Shown: positions 11,172 through 22,046, counted from the stretch's first letter. The stretch is 64,000 nucleotides of DNA from Symbiodinium natans (GCA_905221605.1 CAJNDS010002560.1:186001-250000), one strand, 5' to 3'. Numbers and translations: made by a program. The notes: generated by a model from the sequence alone, not told the origin.

Positions 11172-11290
11172 TCTTAGAAGAGGCCGGGACTTTGCTGCGC
11201 CTGTTCCTCCGGCCGCTGACGCAGTGGGCGCTGCCGGAGGAGGGCTGCCCAGTCCACTGCGCTTGGCACTCGGTCGTGGGTATTTCCCAT
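11172..11290 (+). CDS. Putative exon, unidentified
   Basis: Reads EEAGTLLRLFLRPLTQWALP then EEGCPVHCAWHSVV. A second frame is open. It follows a TTTAGGG-bearing stretch at 11100. Confidence 0.28.
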
Positions 11291-11693
11291 GGAGGGGGCT
11301 CCCTTGTGCCACAAAATAGGGACCTAGATTCCTAGATCACGGGAAGAAGATGCTTCCTTGGCCGGACCAGTCATGTGGGCGATGAGTTAGATGGACATGT
11401 GCCAGCTAGATGCAGCGAGGTGTGATGTTTGGCTCCAGACAGGGATTATTTCCCCACTATAGGGCTCATTAGGGACAGCCACCCTCCATCAGTTCTACGC
11501 GATTGAGTGTCCTGAAGCATGAAACTCCAACCTTTTTTCGGCCCACCACACAGAAGCCAGAACCCATTCTTGAGATTGACAGCATGACACGGCCACGACA
11601 CTCGGTGGTCGCCTCCATGGCAAGAATCGAGAGCTGTGCTGCCGGGCAATGTCCTTCTTGAGCCAGGCCAGGAAGGGGGCGTACGACCTTTGA

Positions 11694-13625
11694 TTGCAGA
11701 GGGATGCTTCATGTGTGACCCTCCAACTGGCAGCTCATACAGGCTCAAGAAAGACCTCAAGTGCTACAGCCCATCCTCCGGTCCTGCACATGCAGGCAAG
11801 CAGTAGCATGCCAGGCGTCCCCTGGCAACAAGCTCTGATGAAAGAACAGCCCAAGTGCAGCCTGGACACCTTGCTGCAACTTCTGGCTTATCTATGGCGG
11901 CACCGAGACAGGTGCTGCATCTTTTCGGACTCCTCCGGCGACATGGCTGTTGTAGCTTCGTACGGAAGCTTGATCTGTTCTGTCATGAGTGTCTTGAAGG
12001 GCACGGCCGACGAAGTGAAGGCGTGGGTTGCGGCACAAAGGGAACGCTGTCAGCAGGACCTTGAAAGCCTGAAAAATGGTACGGAATGCTTTGCTTGTCC
12101 AGAGGAGGTTGAAGAGCTGATTCGTCTGCTGCACTTGCGCTTTCGGCCTTTGTTTTCCATGCCTAGCGGACGTCTGTTGCGTGTCTTGCCAGACCGGCTG
12201 GAATTCGACCCAGACACGCCCCTGCGTGACAACCCGGACACCTCGATCGAAGCCCTCCAACCGTGGCTCCGCAAGGTGGCTGCGGACTTACTCGGGAAAA
12301 ACATACAAGCGGGACCTGAGGTCTTCGAATGCGACTGCTCGGATTTAGACGAGGCCTCGGATCGCCTCAACGATGCCAAGTACAGGCAAAGTCTCAGTTT
12401 CTTGGTGATCCCCTCGCGACCGCCGCAGAGGAAGGGTCGTGAGGGCCAGATGCCCGCATCCGACTCAGCAAATTCCACCGTGCAGCCGCAGGACATGCAG
12501 GAGACAGACTCGGCTTTAATGCGAGACCACGCAAAGCTTGAGGAAGAATGCGAGCGGCTCAAGCAAGAATTGGCCGCAGCGAAGTCCCAAGTTCAAGCAC
12601 TGCAAGATGAGATTGCTGTGACCAAGAAGCAGTGCCAGCAGCTCACAGAGGCATCCGGCATCTCACTTGGGGCTGATCTTCGGACCTTGCTCATCGAGAG
12701 TGCGACCTACAAGGAACGGTCCGAGCAGATGAGCAAGCAGCTTGATAAGGCTGAGGCGGAGTTAGCCCGCAGGGCCAGTGAGAATCAGCGGCTTTTGGTC
12801 GAGAACGCCACCTTGAAGGAGCGCTGCAAGATGTTGACGGTGCCCCGTCCTGCCGAAGGAGGAAGAGGAGATGAGAGCAGCCATGTGCGGGGCATCTCTC
12901 CAGTGCTGCATCCACAACGTGTGCCGAGGGGGCCTGCGGGGATTGAAGTCTTCGCCAGCCAAGACTCGGGCCTCGCAGAGCGCATGGGCTACACTCTGAT
13001 TGAAGATGACGGGGCCAGCGCGTCGTCAGTGTCAGTGCTGAGCCAGTCGTCCTGGTTCTGCGTCAAGCCAAACTGCTTCGTACTTGATACCATTTTCCGG
13101 ACACGGAGCTGCGGCATTGACTTCTTCCTCATGGGAAAGGACCTTACTAAAGGGTCGCGCGTCGTCGCTGCGGACGATGAGACCATCTTGGAGGTTACTA
13201 CCGCACCCGAAGTGTGCAAGGCGACGGACGGCTTCGACCTGCATGCCGGGGGTGCGACCCTGCGGGTGACGGCGGACCACATGGTTCTTGTCCCCGACCC
13301 TCATGGCGTGTCGGACAAGGGGCTCTATGTCAAAGCGGGCGACCTGAAGGAAGGCGACCTCGTTCTGGTTGATTCATGGGAGCCTGTGCCCCTGACGCGC
13401 AAGGTTCCCTGGTCGGCTGAGTTCGAGGTGTTGAAGATCATCTTCCAACCTGACTTGCCTGTCGCTGTCTTCTCCTGCCCACCTTGCATCCTCAGCAAGG
13501 GCCACAAGAAGAAGACGACCCGCCGTGGAGGCATGCGCCATGCGAAAGGGAGTGGCGCAACGGAGGACCAGACCGCAGATGGTCATTGTAGCATCCCTAA
13601 CACTCGGGGCGATTACATGGACTGA
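11694..13625 (+). CDS. Intronless coiled-coil protein with C-terminal Hint domain
   Basis: Uninterrupted 643-codon frame, the longest in the window and the only large one with no repeats inside. Residues about 20-250 are an unrecognised globular region. Residues about 272-382 form a heptad-rich coiled coil (KLEEECERLKQELAAAKSQ). From residue 461 a Hint-type fold is recognisable: a Cys at 461 in NCFVLDT, then a Gly-Ser-Arg-Val strand, the block B signature LRVTADH (Thr526, His529), and VKAGDLKEGDLVLV at 546-559. Hint domains carry out Cys-initiated protein processing in inteins and hedgehog proteins. The C-terminal HN/Cys of true inteins is not visible, so splicing is unlikely and hedgehog-like cleavage is only an inference. 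Start is the first ATG after an upstream stop. The lack of introns, in a region where other genes are split, suggests a retrocopy, but no spliced-leader relic was found upstream. Confidence 0.75.
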   Translation: MQRDASCVTLQLAAHTGSRKTSSATAHPPVLHMQASSSMPGVPWQQALMKEQPKCSLDTLLQLLAYLWRHRDRCCIFSDSSGDMAVVASYGSLICSVMSVLKGTADEVKAWVAAQRERCQQDLESLKNGTECFACPEEVEELIRLLHLRFRPLFSMPSGRLLRVLPDRLEFDPDTPLRDNPDTSIEALQPWLRKVAADLLGKNIQAGPEVFECDCSDLDEASDRLNDAKYRQSLSFLVIPSRPPQRKGREGQMPASDSANSTVQPQDMQETDSALMRDHAKLEEECERLKQELAAAKSQVQALQDEIAVTKKQCQQLTEASGISLGADLRTLLIESATYKERSEQMSKQLDKAEAELARRASENQRLLVENATLKERCKMLTVPRPAEGGRGDESSHVRGISPVLHPQRVPRGPAGIEVFASQDSGLAERMGYTLIEDDGASASSVSVLSQSSWFCVKPNCFVLDTIFRTRSCGIDFFLMGKDLTKGSRVVAADDETILEVTTAPEVCKATDGFDLHAGGATLRVTADHMVLVPDPHGVSDKGLYVKAGDLKEGDLVLVDSWEPVPLTRKVPWSAEFEVLKIIFQPDLPVAVFSCPPCILSKGHKKKTTRRGGMRHAKGSGATEDQTADGHCSIPNTRGDYMD

Positions 13626-13629
13626 GGTC

Positions 13630-14190
13630 CAGCCTATGCAAGGTCCCAGCAGTTCGACGAGTTCCCCTGAATTCACAAGTTTTGGCAGCCATGCCAAGAT
13701 GCCTAGTGTACGGCCTTCATGCTGGTGCGCGCGGCTCTATGGCTCAGTGCTGGATTCGCTGGAGAGCAGTGCACGCGGTCTCCCCTGACACGTAGTGCAA
13801 GCACGCCAGTCATGCAATCTTCCCTAGGCAGCTCGCTCGTTCCCTTGCGCAGAAGACCACAAGTGCTGAAAAACCTGCCCATGCGCAGACACGCAGTCTT
13901 CCTCATGCCCAGCCGCTGCTTCTGCACGGATCTCCCATGGGACAGGTGGCTTTCATCTCGAGCCTGGCTTCGGCCGGGTTGGCTGATGTGCCCCCTGTCA
14001 GGGCAGGCGGCTGTGTTTGGGTATAGGGCAAGGGTTGATGGTGTGGAGAGGCTCCTCCACATCACATGTCAGCATGCTGCTGGAGGTTCAGAAGCATTTT
14101 CTGCGCTCCGAAGCTCTAGTTTAAGAACGCAAGCTCCACGATCGAAGCGCTCGGATCGACTCCCATGAAATCCTAAGCCACGTAAGCCAC
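13630..14190. other. Downstream of Hint gene, no gene resolved
   Basis: A 149-codon + strand frame (13719-14168) and a 120-codon - strand frame (13703-14065) overlap, and neither has a recognisable motif. It may be 3' untranslated sequence and spacer. Confidence 0.35.
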
Positions 14191-14199
14191 TGGCGAGCC

Positions 14200-14340
14200 T
14201 AACTGGGCGCTTTCGTGCTCTTGGGCCCAGGCCCGTCCCTTTCTTCGGCGCGCTGCCTCCTGGGGTGGCCGACGAGGGCTGCAAGGAGTGGAGCTTCGGG
14301 GTGCTCACGCTGAAGGGAGATTCGCGCTGCACTTGCTTGG
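14200..14340 (+). CDS. Putative exon, unidentified
   Basis: Reads RPVPFFGALPPGVADEGCKE then WSFGVLTLKGDSRCTC. The right flank changes to GGGTTTAGGGGTGG, the usual G-rich start of an intron. Confidence 0.35.
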
Positions 14341-14904
14341 CGTTTAGGGGGTGGCGACAATTCTCTCGGTCCAGGAGTCTAGGCCTAGGGATTTTTAAGA
14401 TTTTTTAAGGGGGTGCCGAGATGTCTGGTTGCCGAAGTTGCATGCAAGGCAACGCGCTGCCGCGCACAAGGATGGTTTAGGGTTGAGGGTTTAGAGGGGT
14501 TTAGGGGAAAGGGTTTAGGATTCTCTCTGCATCCTCACAAGGGTCCACATGGGTCCACATGGAAATGTGACCCTACGGTCGCATATGCCACCATGTCACT
14601 ATGTGTTGATCCTTGTTGTCGATCATCCCTGATCCCTAATATTAAAACCCTCCTACCCCCTGGGCGGAGGGGGGGGGGGTAGGGGGTTTCATATTAGGGG
14701 GAAGGATTATCATCCCTGATCCCTAAGCCCCTATAAACCACAAACCGCCAAAACCCGAAACCCGAAACCTCTGTGCCAGGACCGGATCCAGGCCTGCGGC
14801 GGCGTTTGGGGTTCCACAATTGACGACAAATAGATCATATGGCAAATCGAGTACAGTCCATGCAGTATAAGAATGTAGTTTGCAGTCTTCAATAAATCGG
14901 AGTG

Positions 14905-15130
14905 TTCGTGCTCGTAGCAGGACTGCGCTGCTCTGGGACGACAGCTCTTCGACATCGGCGGCCACTCGGAAGCTTCAGCAAGCAAAGCGGGTTGAAATCC
15001 CACACTCCGAAGATGCTGCTTGCGAGTTGCGTTGCCCGGTCGGCTCGCGAGGTCGGTGTCACTATCCTGCCGCAGAGCTCTGTGCCAAGCTGAGCTTTCA
15101 CAGTCTTTGTGGAACTGCGTGGCGCGCGTA
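14905..15130 (+). CDS. Putative exon, unidentified
   Basis: Reads TALLWDDSSSTSAATRKLQQ, AKRVEIPHSEDAACEL, RCPVGSRGRCHYPAAELC to a stop at 15129-15131. Polar and Cys-rich. Neighbouring flanks contain CCCGAAACC repeats on the left and CCCGCAAG on the right. Confidence 0.25.
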
Positions 15131-16269
15131 GTTTCCCAGCGCGACGTGGCGCTGCACCATCAAGCCAAAGAAACCCCACGTGGTGGACAAGCTCTTAAAT
15201 CTGCAAAGCCCAACCGAAGACCCCGCAAGTTCCTGAAGCCGCAACCCGTTTCAAAATCTAAACCCCGATGGAATCAGCCCAAATCCTAAGTCCGGAAGCC
15301 CCTGAAGCCTAAGCCCGAGGTATGAAGTGGGGGCCCAAGCCTTCTGCCCTCTGCGGGGCAGTTCTGCCTCATGCGATGTGGGAGCTTCTGTGTCCTTCGT
15401 CATTTTGGTCACCGGGCGCTTAACATGAGGGCGTAGGGCTTAAGGCTTTTGCTTGCTTATACGGTTTGTTCAGTCGGATTTCTGATTTGGGTCCAGAGTT
15501 TTAGGTTGGGACTTTCCTTGTGCAGGACCCTTGGGGAAGCAAACCTTTGGCAAGAGGCTCTTGCAAGTCATGCTAAGAACGTGGCATCCTTCCGTGCCTG
15601 ACCTCTATCCGCATGAGCCATCAGCCCTAAACCCCAATCCCAACAACCTAAACCCCAAAACCCAAAACCCCTGAACCCGAAACCTTGACCCCAAGTCGAT
15701 ACTCGTAAGTGCTCAGACAGTCATACATTTTTCAAAAGCCCTAAGGTTTTGGAATCGTTCCCAGGACCTGCGGCCTCTGCTTTCGCGTTCGGGCGGCGCG
15801 GCGCTGCGCTGTGCTTCAGGTGGGGGGCGCGGGTCTTTTCTCGGGCCTCAGGGTTTTGGACATACGCTTTGGGACCGACTTAGGACCTAAACTAAACTCA
15901 AAGTGTAGATGTAATCATAGATCCAGCCGTAAACACAGAAGATATTGACTTAAGCCTTGATTGGTTGATGGGTTGCTGGAGCTGTGGGGCTTGATGCGAA
16001 ACGTAAGGCTGCCCACGCAGCTCTCTGTCTTACGCAGTGCACGCTTTGTTTTGCGAAAGCGGCAAAGCGAGGAGGATAAGGGCTCCTGTAAAAGACGAGA
16101 GTGTATCCCTGTGGAAATAGCAGTAAACTTGCTGAGAACTGCACAACCAGCATATATCGGGAGCAGTATACAACTGTAGCCGTCAAGACGACTAGAGCTC
16201 CAGAACAGAGCCGAAGCCCGAACCTCATAAGCCTTAACATCCTGGAACCCTAAGAACCCTTAGTTCCAA
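15131..16269. other. Repeat-rich non-coding stretch
   Basis: Degenerate CCCGAA/CCCTAA blocks (15220-15300, 15610-15700) and TTTAGG blocks (15420-15500) frame a small GC-rich island at about 15765-15840 that could be an exon (LRPLLSRSGGAALRCA). Nothing else resolved. Confidence 0.4.
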
Positions 16270-16411
16270 ACCCGAAACTGAGCAGGTGGATGCCGGGCGC
16301 TTCCAGGCAACTCCGCGCGATTTTCGAACTCCAGACTTTAGACGGGCCGTGACAGGCTGCCTTCGAGCATCAGTGTGCTTTGACTGGAACTTTCCATTAC
16401 AAGGCGAGTAG
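16270..16411 (+). CDS. Putative terminal exon
   Basis: Reads EQVDAGRFQATPRDFRTPDF then RRAVTGCLRASVCFDWNFPL and stop. Preceded by C-rich repeats (CCCTAAGAACCC). Unidentified. Confidence 0.3.
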
Positions 16412-16599
16412 GAATCTGCGGCTTGACGAAGAAGGTTGTGGATTGAGTCGAGGGCACTGGATAAGTCGTGGCACTTGCCAGGCGCAGCACATGGACTGGG
16501 CACCGAAGCTGCAATGTCAATGCCGAGCGCAGGAGGTCTCAGGATCCAGGGTCTAGGGCAGTCTAGGGTTGCGGGTTGAGGGTCCACGTGAGCTTGACC

Positions 16600-16700
16600 C
16601 CCTTTGGCCCTGGAGCCGCCTGAGCCCTAAGGCCCAATTCCTTGGGGCCGCCGTGGAGAGGTTGCCTGGTGCCAGGCCAGGTTGCTCGGGCTTGGGGTAT
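16600..16700 (+). CDS. Putative exon, unidentified
   Basis: Reads SRLSPKAQFLGAAVERLPGA then RPGCSGLG. Low certainty because both strands are open. Confidence 0.2.
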
Positions 16701-17091
16701 ACTGTAAGCGCTTGGACTTTAAACTTTCTGAGCCTTAGAGGCTTCAAAGCCCTAAGATATCCTAGCCCGAACAGCCCTCAAAAAATCCGATAAGGCACCA
16801 CAAAAGCCCTACTCACCCCACAGCCCAGCCTCCAAAAACCCTGCGATACGAACAACATGTCTGCCCCATCTTTAGCAGCAGCCTCAGTAGCTTCATAGTC
16901 TAAACCCCCCAAGAAGAAACCCCTAAGCAGTCCCAAGCCCTGAGCCCTAAACCCCAAACCCGAAACCCCTGAACCCTCCAAACGCTCTAAACCCTCAAAA
17001 CCTTCAAAAACCCAATTAAACCCCAAGCCCCCCTAAAGCCCCCCTAAATTGAGTAGGGGCTTTGCCTCAAAAAAGGGGGAAAAGCACCAGG

Positions 17092-19699
17092 ATGCTGAGC
17101 ACCCAGAAGCCCGTGCTGGCCGAGTTCCCGGGCTTCTTCAGCGCGGAGGAGGCTCCCTCAAAGGGGGGGTTTTTGGGGTCTCTTCTTAGGCGTTCAGGGG
17201 GTGTAGAGGGTTGGGTGTTTAAGAGGGCTTCGGGTTTGCAGGGTTTTGGGTTTTGGGTTTGGGTTTTGGGTTTTGGTTTTTGGGTTTTGGGTTTTGGGTA
17301 GGGATCATGGAGTACAGGGCTTCATGCCCTACGCCTACGCGTCCCTGAGCCCGAAGTTCTTGCAACTGCAAGTCGCCCCATGACCAGGCGAAGGTGTTGG
17401 CTGAAGTGGGCGTTGCTTCGGGCTTCCGGCAAGAGGAGAAGTTTTTGACAGCGCCTGCACGGATGCCATGAATACTTGGAGGTTCATGGGTACTTAGCAG
17501 TGGGGTTATAGGTATAGTTACCATGCTTGTGACCCGAGTTATAGCTACTCATGAACCTCCAAGCACCTTGAGCCCATTAACGGCATGTTCTGTTTTGGAG
17601 AAGATGTTTGCCTGCTGCCTGCGAGGATGAACTGCCGCGCCTTGGTGCTCATTAAAATGAAGGGCGGGCTCGGTCAATGATGTGATTCGGTTGGAGCCGA
17701 TAGGTGAGGTTTATAGATGAATAGGTTTAAGAGGCGATGTGAGCGAAGCTTGACAATGTGGGCCACAACTTTGATGATTGAGCATCCTACATTGCTGGCT
17801 AAGAGCACAGCTGTGTAATACTTCAGTGCGCATCGACGGGTGAATGAATACGGGTCCCGAGGCGCAGCACGCGCGATGTTGAGAAGATAGACTGCGAAGG
17901 CCGCCGCGTGACGGCAGTTTGGGCAACTTCCCAAGTTTTGCGCATCGATACAGCATGGGAGTTTCCGAGTATTGGAGGTCCCTATAGAAAGTGTTGCAGT
18001 GGGCCCAGGCCCAGAGCCCATCGCAGGGCTCTGCAAGTCCACGGGTCCGCTGAGAAACCCGAACTACTAAACCCTAGCCTCCGCAATCCCTAACGGCCCT
18101 CGCTGAGGAGTCTGTCTTCTGAACCCGATGGTCCAGGAGGTCTACCGGCGTGTCTCCGACCTTCTAGGCGCGGGGCCCTCGCAGATTTTGGGGCTTGAGC
18201 GGGGCCTCCCATGCAAGTAACCTCCCGCACCCCAAAAATGCACCAAAGCTCGGCCCGAAGATCAGCCAGGCATCCCGCCATGGAACTTTGAATCCATGGA
18301 GCCGCTCGGCCGAGCTTTGCAACCCAAAAGCCGAGGAACCCTCAACACTCGCCACGTCGATGATCGTCGATGCGATCTTCTGATGGCACCCGAGGTTCCT
18401 GCAGTACCGGCATGGCCCAGCTCCCAGACACTTAAGGCTTGAGGGGTGTTGTTGCGTGCTGAGACGCGGCATCGCTGCCTCTGAAAGTCCATACTTCTAG
18501 TCTAGCAGTTGTGATGAAAAAAAAGCACTCCGTTTCGATCGCCCGCACAATTCACAAGTCCCCTGGCTTCGGCTTTGGACGAAGAGCCTGTATTGGTTGG
18601 GTAAGTACAGCAGGCGAGCCATCAAAAGGCCGCGGTGGAAAAACCCGAGCACCTGCCGTGAAACCCTGAGGCCAGCATTACCAGGCGCACATGGACGATG
18701 ACACTTGGAAAGAGATGCCGGCCCTCAGTGCAGGATTCCAACCAACAGCCTAATTGAGCCACCTGAGAGTGACGGTCCGACATTGCGAGGACTGCGCGTC
18801 CTGACGGTGCTGTTTACCTTTGCCGAGGCACCTGGCCGTAGTCACGGCCGGTCGGAGGGTGATGTGGACCCCGTGACCACTCGGTTGAGTTTAGGGATGT
18901 TCAGGCTGAAATTGTCAGCCATCACAACCCTGTGAACTACTTGAAAGCGCTCCAAGCTCAACCCCAATGAACTCCTTGAGCCCTGAGTCCCCAAACTTCA
19001 GTGAAGCCAGGCGACTGAGGGAGGACGCTTGCCTGCCTTTGGTTTTTTGGGTTCAGGGCCTGATGGCAGTTTCACATCAGGAATCTTCACAGGGGGAGTT
19101 GCTCTGTTCGGCACCTTCGGGTCGCGTTCTCAGGGGTTTTCGCGGGAATGTGCCTACAGCACCTTTTACCTCCTTGTTCAACTCCGAGCTTTGGGAGAGA
19201 ACCTACTTTTTGTATTACTGTCATTCCCTGCCTGGGCAATCCTTCGCAGAAAATAGAGCTCCCTAGCACTCAAGGCGAAACGCGCTTCCCACGGGCCAAC
19301 CTCGACGTCAAGCCGGCGGCAGGCAACTCTTACTCAGACCCTTCTTCGCAGGTTTCGAACCCATCTGCCTTGCCCAGAGGCACTGCCATCATTTGGGCAA
19401 ACGCTGCCACGAACATCTGGCCACCTGGCTTGCAAAGCATCCGAGACTCCTGTGACAAGAACTCCGAGGAAGCACCCAAACAACAACTGCTATATCCCCC
19501 TTGGGATTTATCTTCAAATGTTGTTTATATAAAACCCAAGAGGATATTAAACATATTATCATATTACTTTGATTAGGGTTAAAAAGGGGAGTATAGACTG
19601 TCCATTGGGCCTCCGAGGAAGCTCGACCCCTTCGCGCAGCACCAGGCGATGCCGGTGGTGTCCGGCACCAAGATCGCCGCCTGGCTTCAGGAGAAGTAG
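17092..19699 (+). CDS. Prolyl 4-hydroxylase-like Fe(II)/2-oxoglutarate oxygenase, partial exon set
   Basis: Four islands fit the order of the P4H catalytic domain. The first (17092-17151, ending GAG then a GC donor) reads STQKPVLAEFPGFFSAEE, like the family start in which a Pro-x-hydrophobic strand leads to FLSxEE. The second (about 18105-18200) reads NPMVQEVYRRVSDLLGAGPS, like the helix before the substrate strand. The third (from 19275, acceptor CAAG) reads GETRFPRANLDVKPAAGN, matching the GGET-FP-VxPxxG block. The last (about 19619-19699) reads DPFAQHQAMPVVSGTKIAAW then LQEK and stop, matching the C-terminal D..xxH..xPVxxGxK block whose Lys binds 2-oxoglutarate. The exon with the HxD iron-binding pair was not found, nor the 5' end. 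Introns carry GGGTTTTGGG (17225-17300) and similar repeats. In eukaryotes such enzymes hydroxylate proline in secreted or regulatory proteins; substrate here unknown. The next gene seems to start 139 bases downstream. Confidence 0.5.
17311..17383 (+). CDS. Putative exon inside the P4H-like gene region
   Basis: Reads GFMPYAYASLSPKFLQLQVA P and stop. It lies between two P4H-like exons and ends in a stop, so it is either read in part with a donor before the stop, or is not part of that gene. Confidence 0.25.
17475..17563. mobile_element. Short inverted-repeat element (MITE-like), copy 1
   Basis: Ends are an 18-base inverted repeat: CTTGGAGGTTCATGGGTA at 17475-17492 and TACTCATGAACCTCCAAG at 17546-17563, one mismatch. 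The centre is AT-rich (GGGGTTATAGGTATAGTTA). Similar ends occur near 49218-49328 and 55275-55387, and more degraded near 47334 and 44914. No coding capacity, so a non-autonomous element is the simplest reading. Confidence 0.7.
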
Positions 19700-19838
19700 C
19701 CCGGCCTTGGCAGATCTTCACAGCCTTGAGGGCCCTAAGCCCCAACACTAAACCTCCTAATTAAACCTGAAACCCTAACCCGAACAACCCTAAACCTTAG
19801 ACCTTAAACCCTAACGCCACCTTCAGCTTCAAGTATAC

Positions 19839-19930
19839 ATGGCGGCTGCCACGGTTGGGCCCTCAAGCTCAGACCCTCCGCTCTCTCAAGCCTGGGAGGA
19901 ACAGGCTCCAAGCGCCAAGCAAGAAGCTGG
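19839..19930 (+). CDS. Putative first exon of next gene
   Basis: ATG at 19839 opens MAAATVGPSSSDPPLSQAWE then EQAPSAKQEA and runs into GGTTCAGGG-type intron sequence. The preceding CTTCAG could take a trans-spliced leader. Spacing from the stop of the P4H-like gene is only 139 bases, which fits the head-to-tail arrays known in dinoflagellates. Confidence 0.35.
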
Positions 19931-20019
19931 GGTTCAGGGTTTGGACCAGTTCAGGGCGCAGGCTCGGAATCCCGAAGCCCTTGCCCTCAAGATTCCGAAA
20001 ATTTTCGGAAGATTCCTAA

Positions 20020-20361
20020 GTGGCCCTATATGTACGCCCCAAACCAGATAGACCCCGAGCCCTACCACAGGCCGCAAACTTCTGGGTGCATCCCTTCGAA
20101 TTTCGAGCCTTGGCCTGCGAGCTGTGCATGTCAGGTCATCCCATCCGCCCAAATTTCTTTAGATCACCCAAAGAGGCCTTGTGGGCGGTAACTGCCAACT
20201 ACCAGGAACCATTTTGGTCTGTAGTGTCTGAAATCTTAAGCAACCACCGACCGGCAGTTACCCTGAGCATCTCACCTCTGCCTTTTGTGTACTTGGGCAT
20301 GTGCGGTGCGTGGTTTGGGGTGGAGGAACTCCCTGATCATGGTTGGGCCCCGGCACTTTGA
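20020..20361 (+). CDS. Hypothetical protein exon
   Basis: A 113-codon open frame whose middle reads FWVHPFEFRALACELCMSGH, PIRPNFFRSPKEALWAV, TANYQEPFWSVVSEIL. Composition (aromatics, Cys) is protein-like. No family recognised. It may continue the gene that starts at 19839. Confidence 0.35.
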   Translation: MALYVRPKPDRPRALPQAANFWVHPFEFRALACELCMSGHPIRPNFFRSPKEALWAVTANYQEPFWSVVSEILSNHRPAVTLSISPLPFVYLGMCGAWFGVEELPDHGWAPAL

Positions 20362-20522
20362 TGACGCGGGTGCGAAGTGAGGCCGTGTGTCCTACTAGGA
20401 AACAACCCCCCCCCCCCCTTGTGGCGCTTCTTTGTCATATGTCTTCCTCTTGTTTCCACATGCTCCGAAGCCCAGGTGCTGCCGAGAGATATTGCGGATG
20501 AGCAAGAGAACCTGAGAGTATC

Positions 20523-20852
20523 ATGCGGCATCTGGCAGCCCACCGAGCAGGCCCACGGTCAGACAGCAAAACTGCCAGCGCGCAGCTCCTCACATGGGTC
20601 TGGCGAAGTAAGCTTGAACCCAAAGCCCTGAATACCCTGTTGGCTGGCATGCCTCAGCTTTCGCCCAGTATGGCCAACGCGGATGTCAGGGCACTGGCGG
20701 CCAGAATCTTGCAAGGCAAAGGTCGCGCGTTCCGGGCCTCGACCTCCACCTCCACCACCTTTACTGGCAGCGCATGCGCGTGCGGACACTCCACCTCCGC
20801 TTGCCGAAGCGTACGGGAGCCACACAGCAAGACGTTGACGCTGCGACATTGA
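20523..20852 (+). CDS. Hypothetical protein exon
   Basis: A 109-codon frame: TASAQLLTWVWRSKLEPKAL, NTLLAGMPQLSPSMANADVR, ALAARILQGKGRAFRA, then a Ser/Thr-rich tail and stop. Overlapping - strand frames exist. Unidentified. Confidence 0.3.
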   Translation: MRHLAAHRAGPRSDSKTASAQLLTWVWRSKLEPKALNTLLAGMPQLSPSMANADVRALAARILQGKGRAFRASTSTSTTFTGSACACGHSTSACRSVREPHSKTLTLRH

Positions 20853-21269
20853 AGCCTCGACAGCAAAAAGTGCTTGCGGCCATCGCTTCTTTCGCAGCTT
20901 GACTGGGTCTTGTTTATTTTTTTTGAAAGAAAACACAGCAAAGCATATACTACGATCATATGGGTGTACACATCTACACAGTAAAAACCATCTTATTCTG
21001 GCGCCCACATCGTCCGGCACGCAGAGGGGTAGGGCCGAGCGGTACCCTGGTAGGTCAAGCAAGCCGATTTACCCATTTCCAAATCATACCAAAACGGGGG
21101 TGGGCACATTGGGGTCGCTGAGGAGGAGCCTCTGATGCAACATGGCCGAGTGTAAGGCAATTTTGAGTTCCTTCAAGAACAACCCGGATTCTGAGGTCCC
21201 TCAGTCTGTCGCGTTGTCCTGCGATGCCCCGGCGTGTCCTCGGCTCAGCCTCTAAGTTGTTAGTGGGGA

Positions 21270-21452
21270 ATGAAGGAATTTGGTACCGGCCTCACTCCCC
21301 AAACCAGCCACGGAGGCCACGCCGTGGCTCTGGTCTCCGCGCCCTGGGAGGGCCAGCGGAATGTGCTGGAGATCGTCGGAGGCTCATTTGGTGCCAATTG
21401 GGCTCCCGGGGTGCTAGACTTCAGACCCCAAAGCGTGGCTAGTCCGAAGTAG
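21270..21452 (+). CDS. Hypothetical protein exon
   Basis: Reads EFGTGLTPQTSHGGHAVALV, SAPWEGQRNVLEIVGGSF, GANWAPGVLDFRPQ before a stop. Clearly protein-like but unrecognised. The - strand is open in parallel. Confidence 0.35.
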   Translation: MKEFGTGLTPQTSHGGHAVALVSAPWEGQRNVLEIVGGSFGANWAPGVLDFRPQSVASPK

Positions 21453-21530
21453 AAGCAAGACTGCTTGTGAGTGTAGCAGGTGTGGTGCATGCAGAATGCG
21501 AGCGCGTCACCAGCAGGCTTTGGCATCTTT

Positions 21531-21662
21531 GACAGCTGAGGTTCTTCCTCCCAACATGGACAAGATCACGGACACGGCGCGCAGGGCAGGGAACAGTTTC
21601 ACAGCGGTAGAACCGTCGCAAAGACGCACGTGTGCCAGACCCGCCTCCACGCATGACCAATG
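21531..21662 (+). CDS. Putative terminal exon
   Basis: Reads TAEVLPPNMDKITDTARRAG then NSFTAVEPSQRRTCARPAST and a stop. The C-rich block at 21915-22000 follows about 250 bases later. Confidence 0.28.
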
Positions 21663-22046
21663 AAGACTTGAGTACATGGTAAGCATGCTACTCACTGTCA
21701 ACTGCGTGAAGGTGATGCACACTATCGTCCTCAGTGGCAGTGACCTTGGCAACTCTGTGAAGTCATGCCGAGGCTGCCCGGCTCTCTCCTGCCAACCTCG
21801 GGTTGTTGTGTGCAGTTTCAAAAGGCCGCAACCAAGAAATGATAGTCCATCGGAAGCCCTAGCATCTCCCTCCCAGCCCCCCAAGTCCGCAAGACACCAC
21901 TTGAAACATATGGGCACACCCCTCAACCCTATAAGGCCCTAAACCCTATCTAGTCCCCTAAACCCTACTACAACCCTCAGCCCTACCTAAACCTCATAGT
22001 GTTGCGGGCCTGAAGATCTGCGTTTTTTTTTTACATGCCGCCCCCA

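Noticed and set aside
20209-20217. CCATTTTGG match to the spliced leader
   Set aside because: Nine bases within a probable coding exon; chance match.
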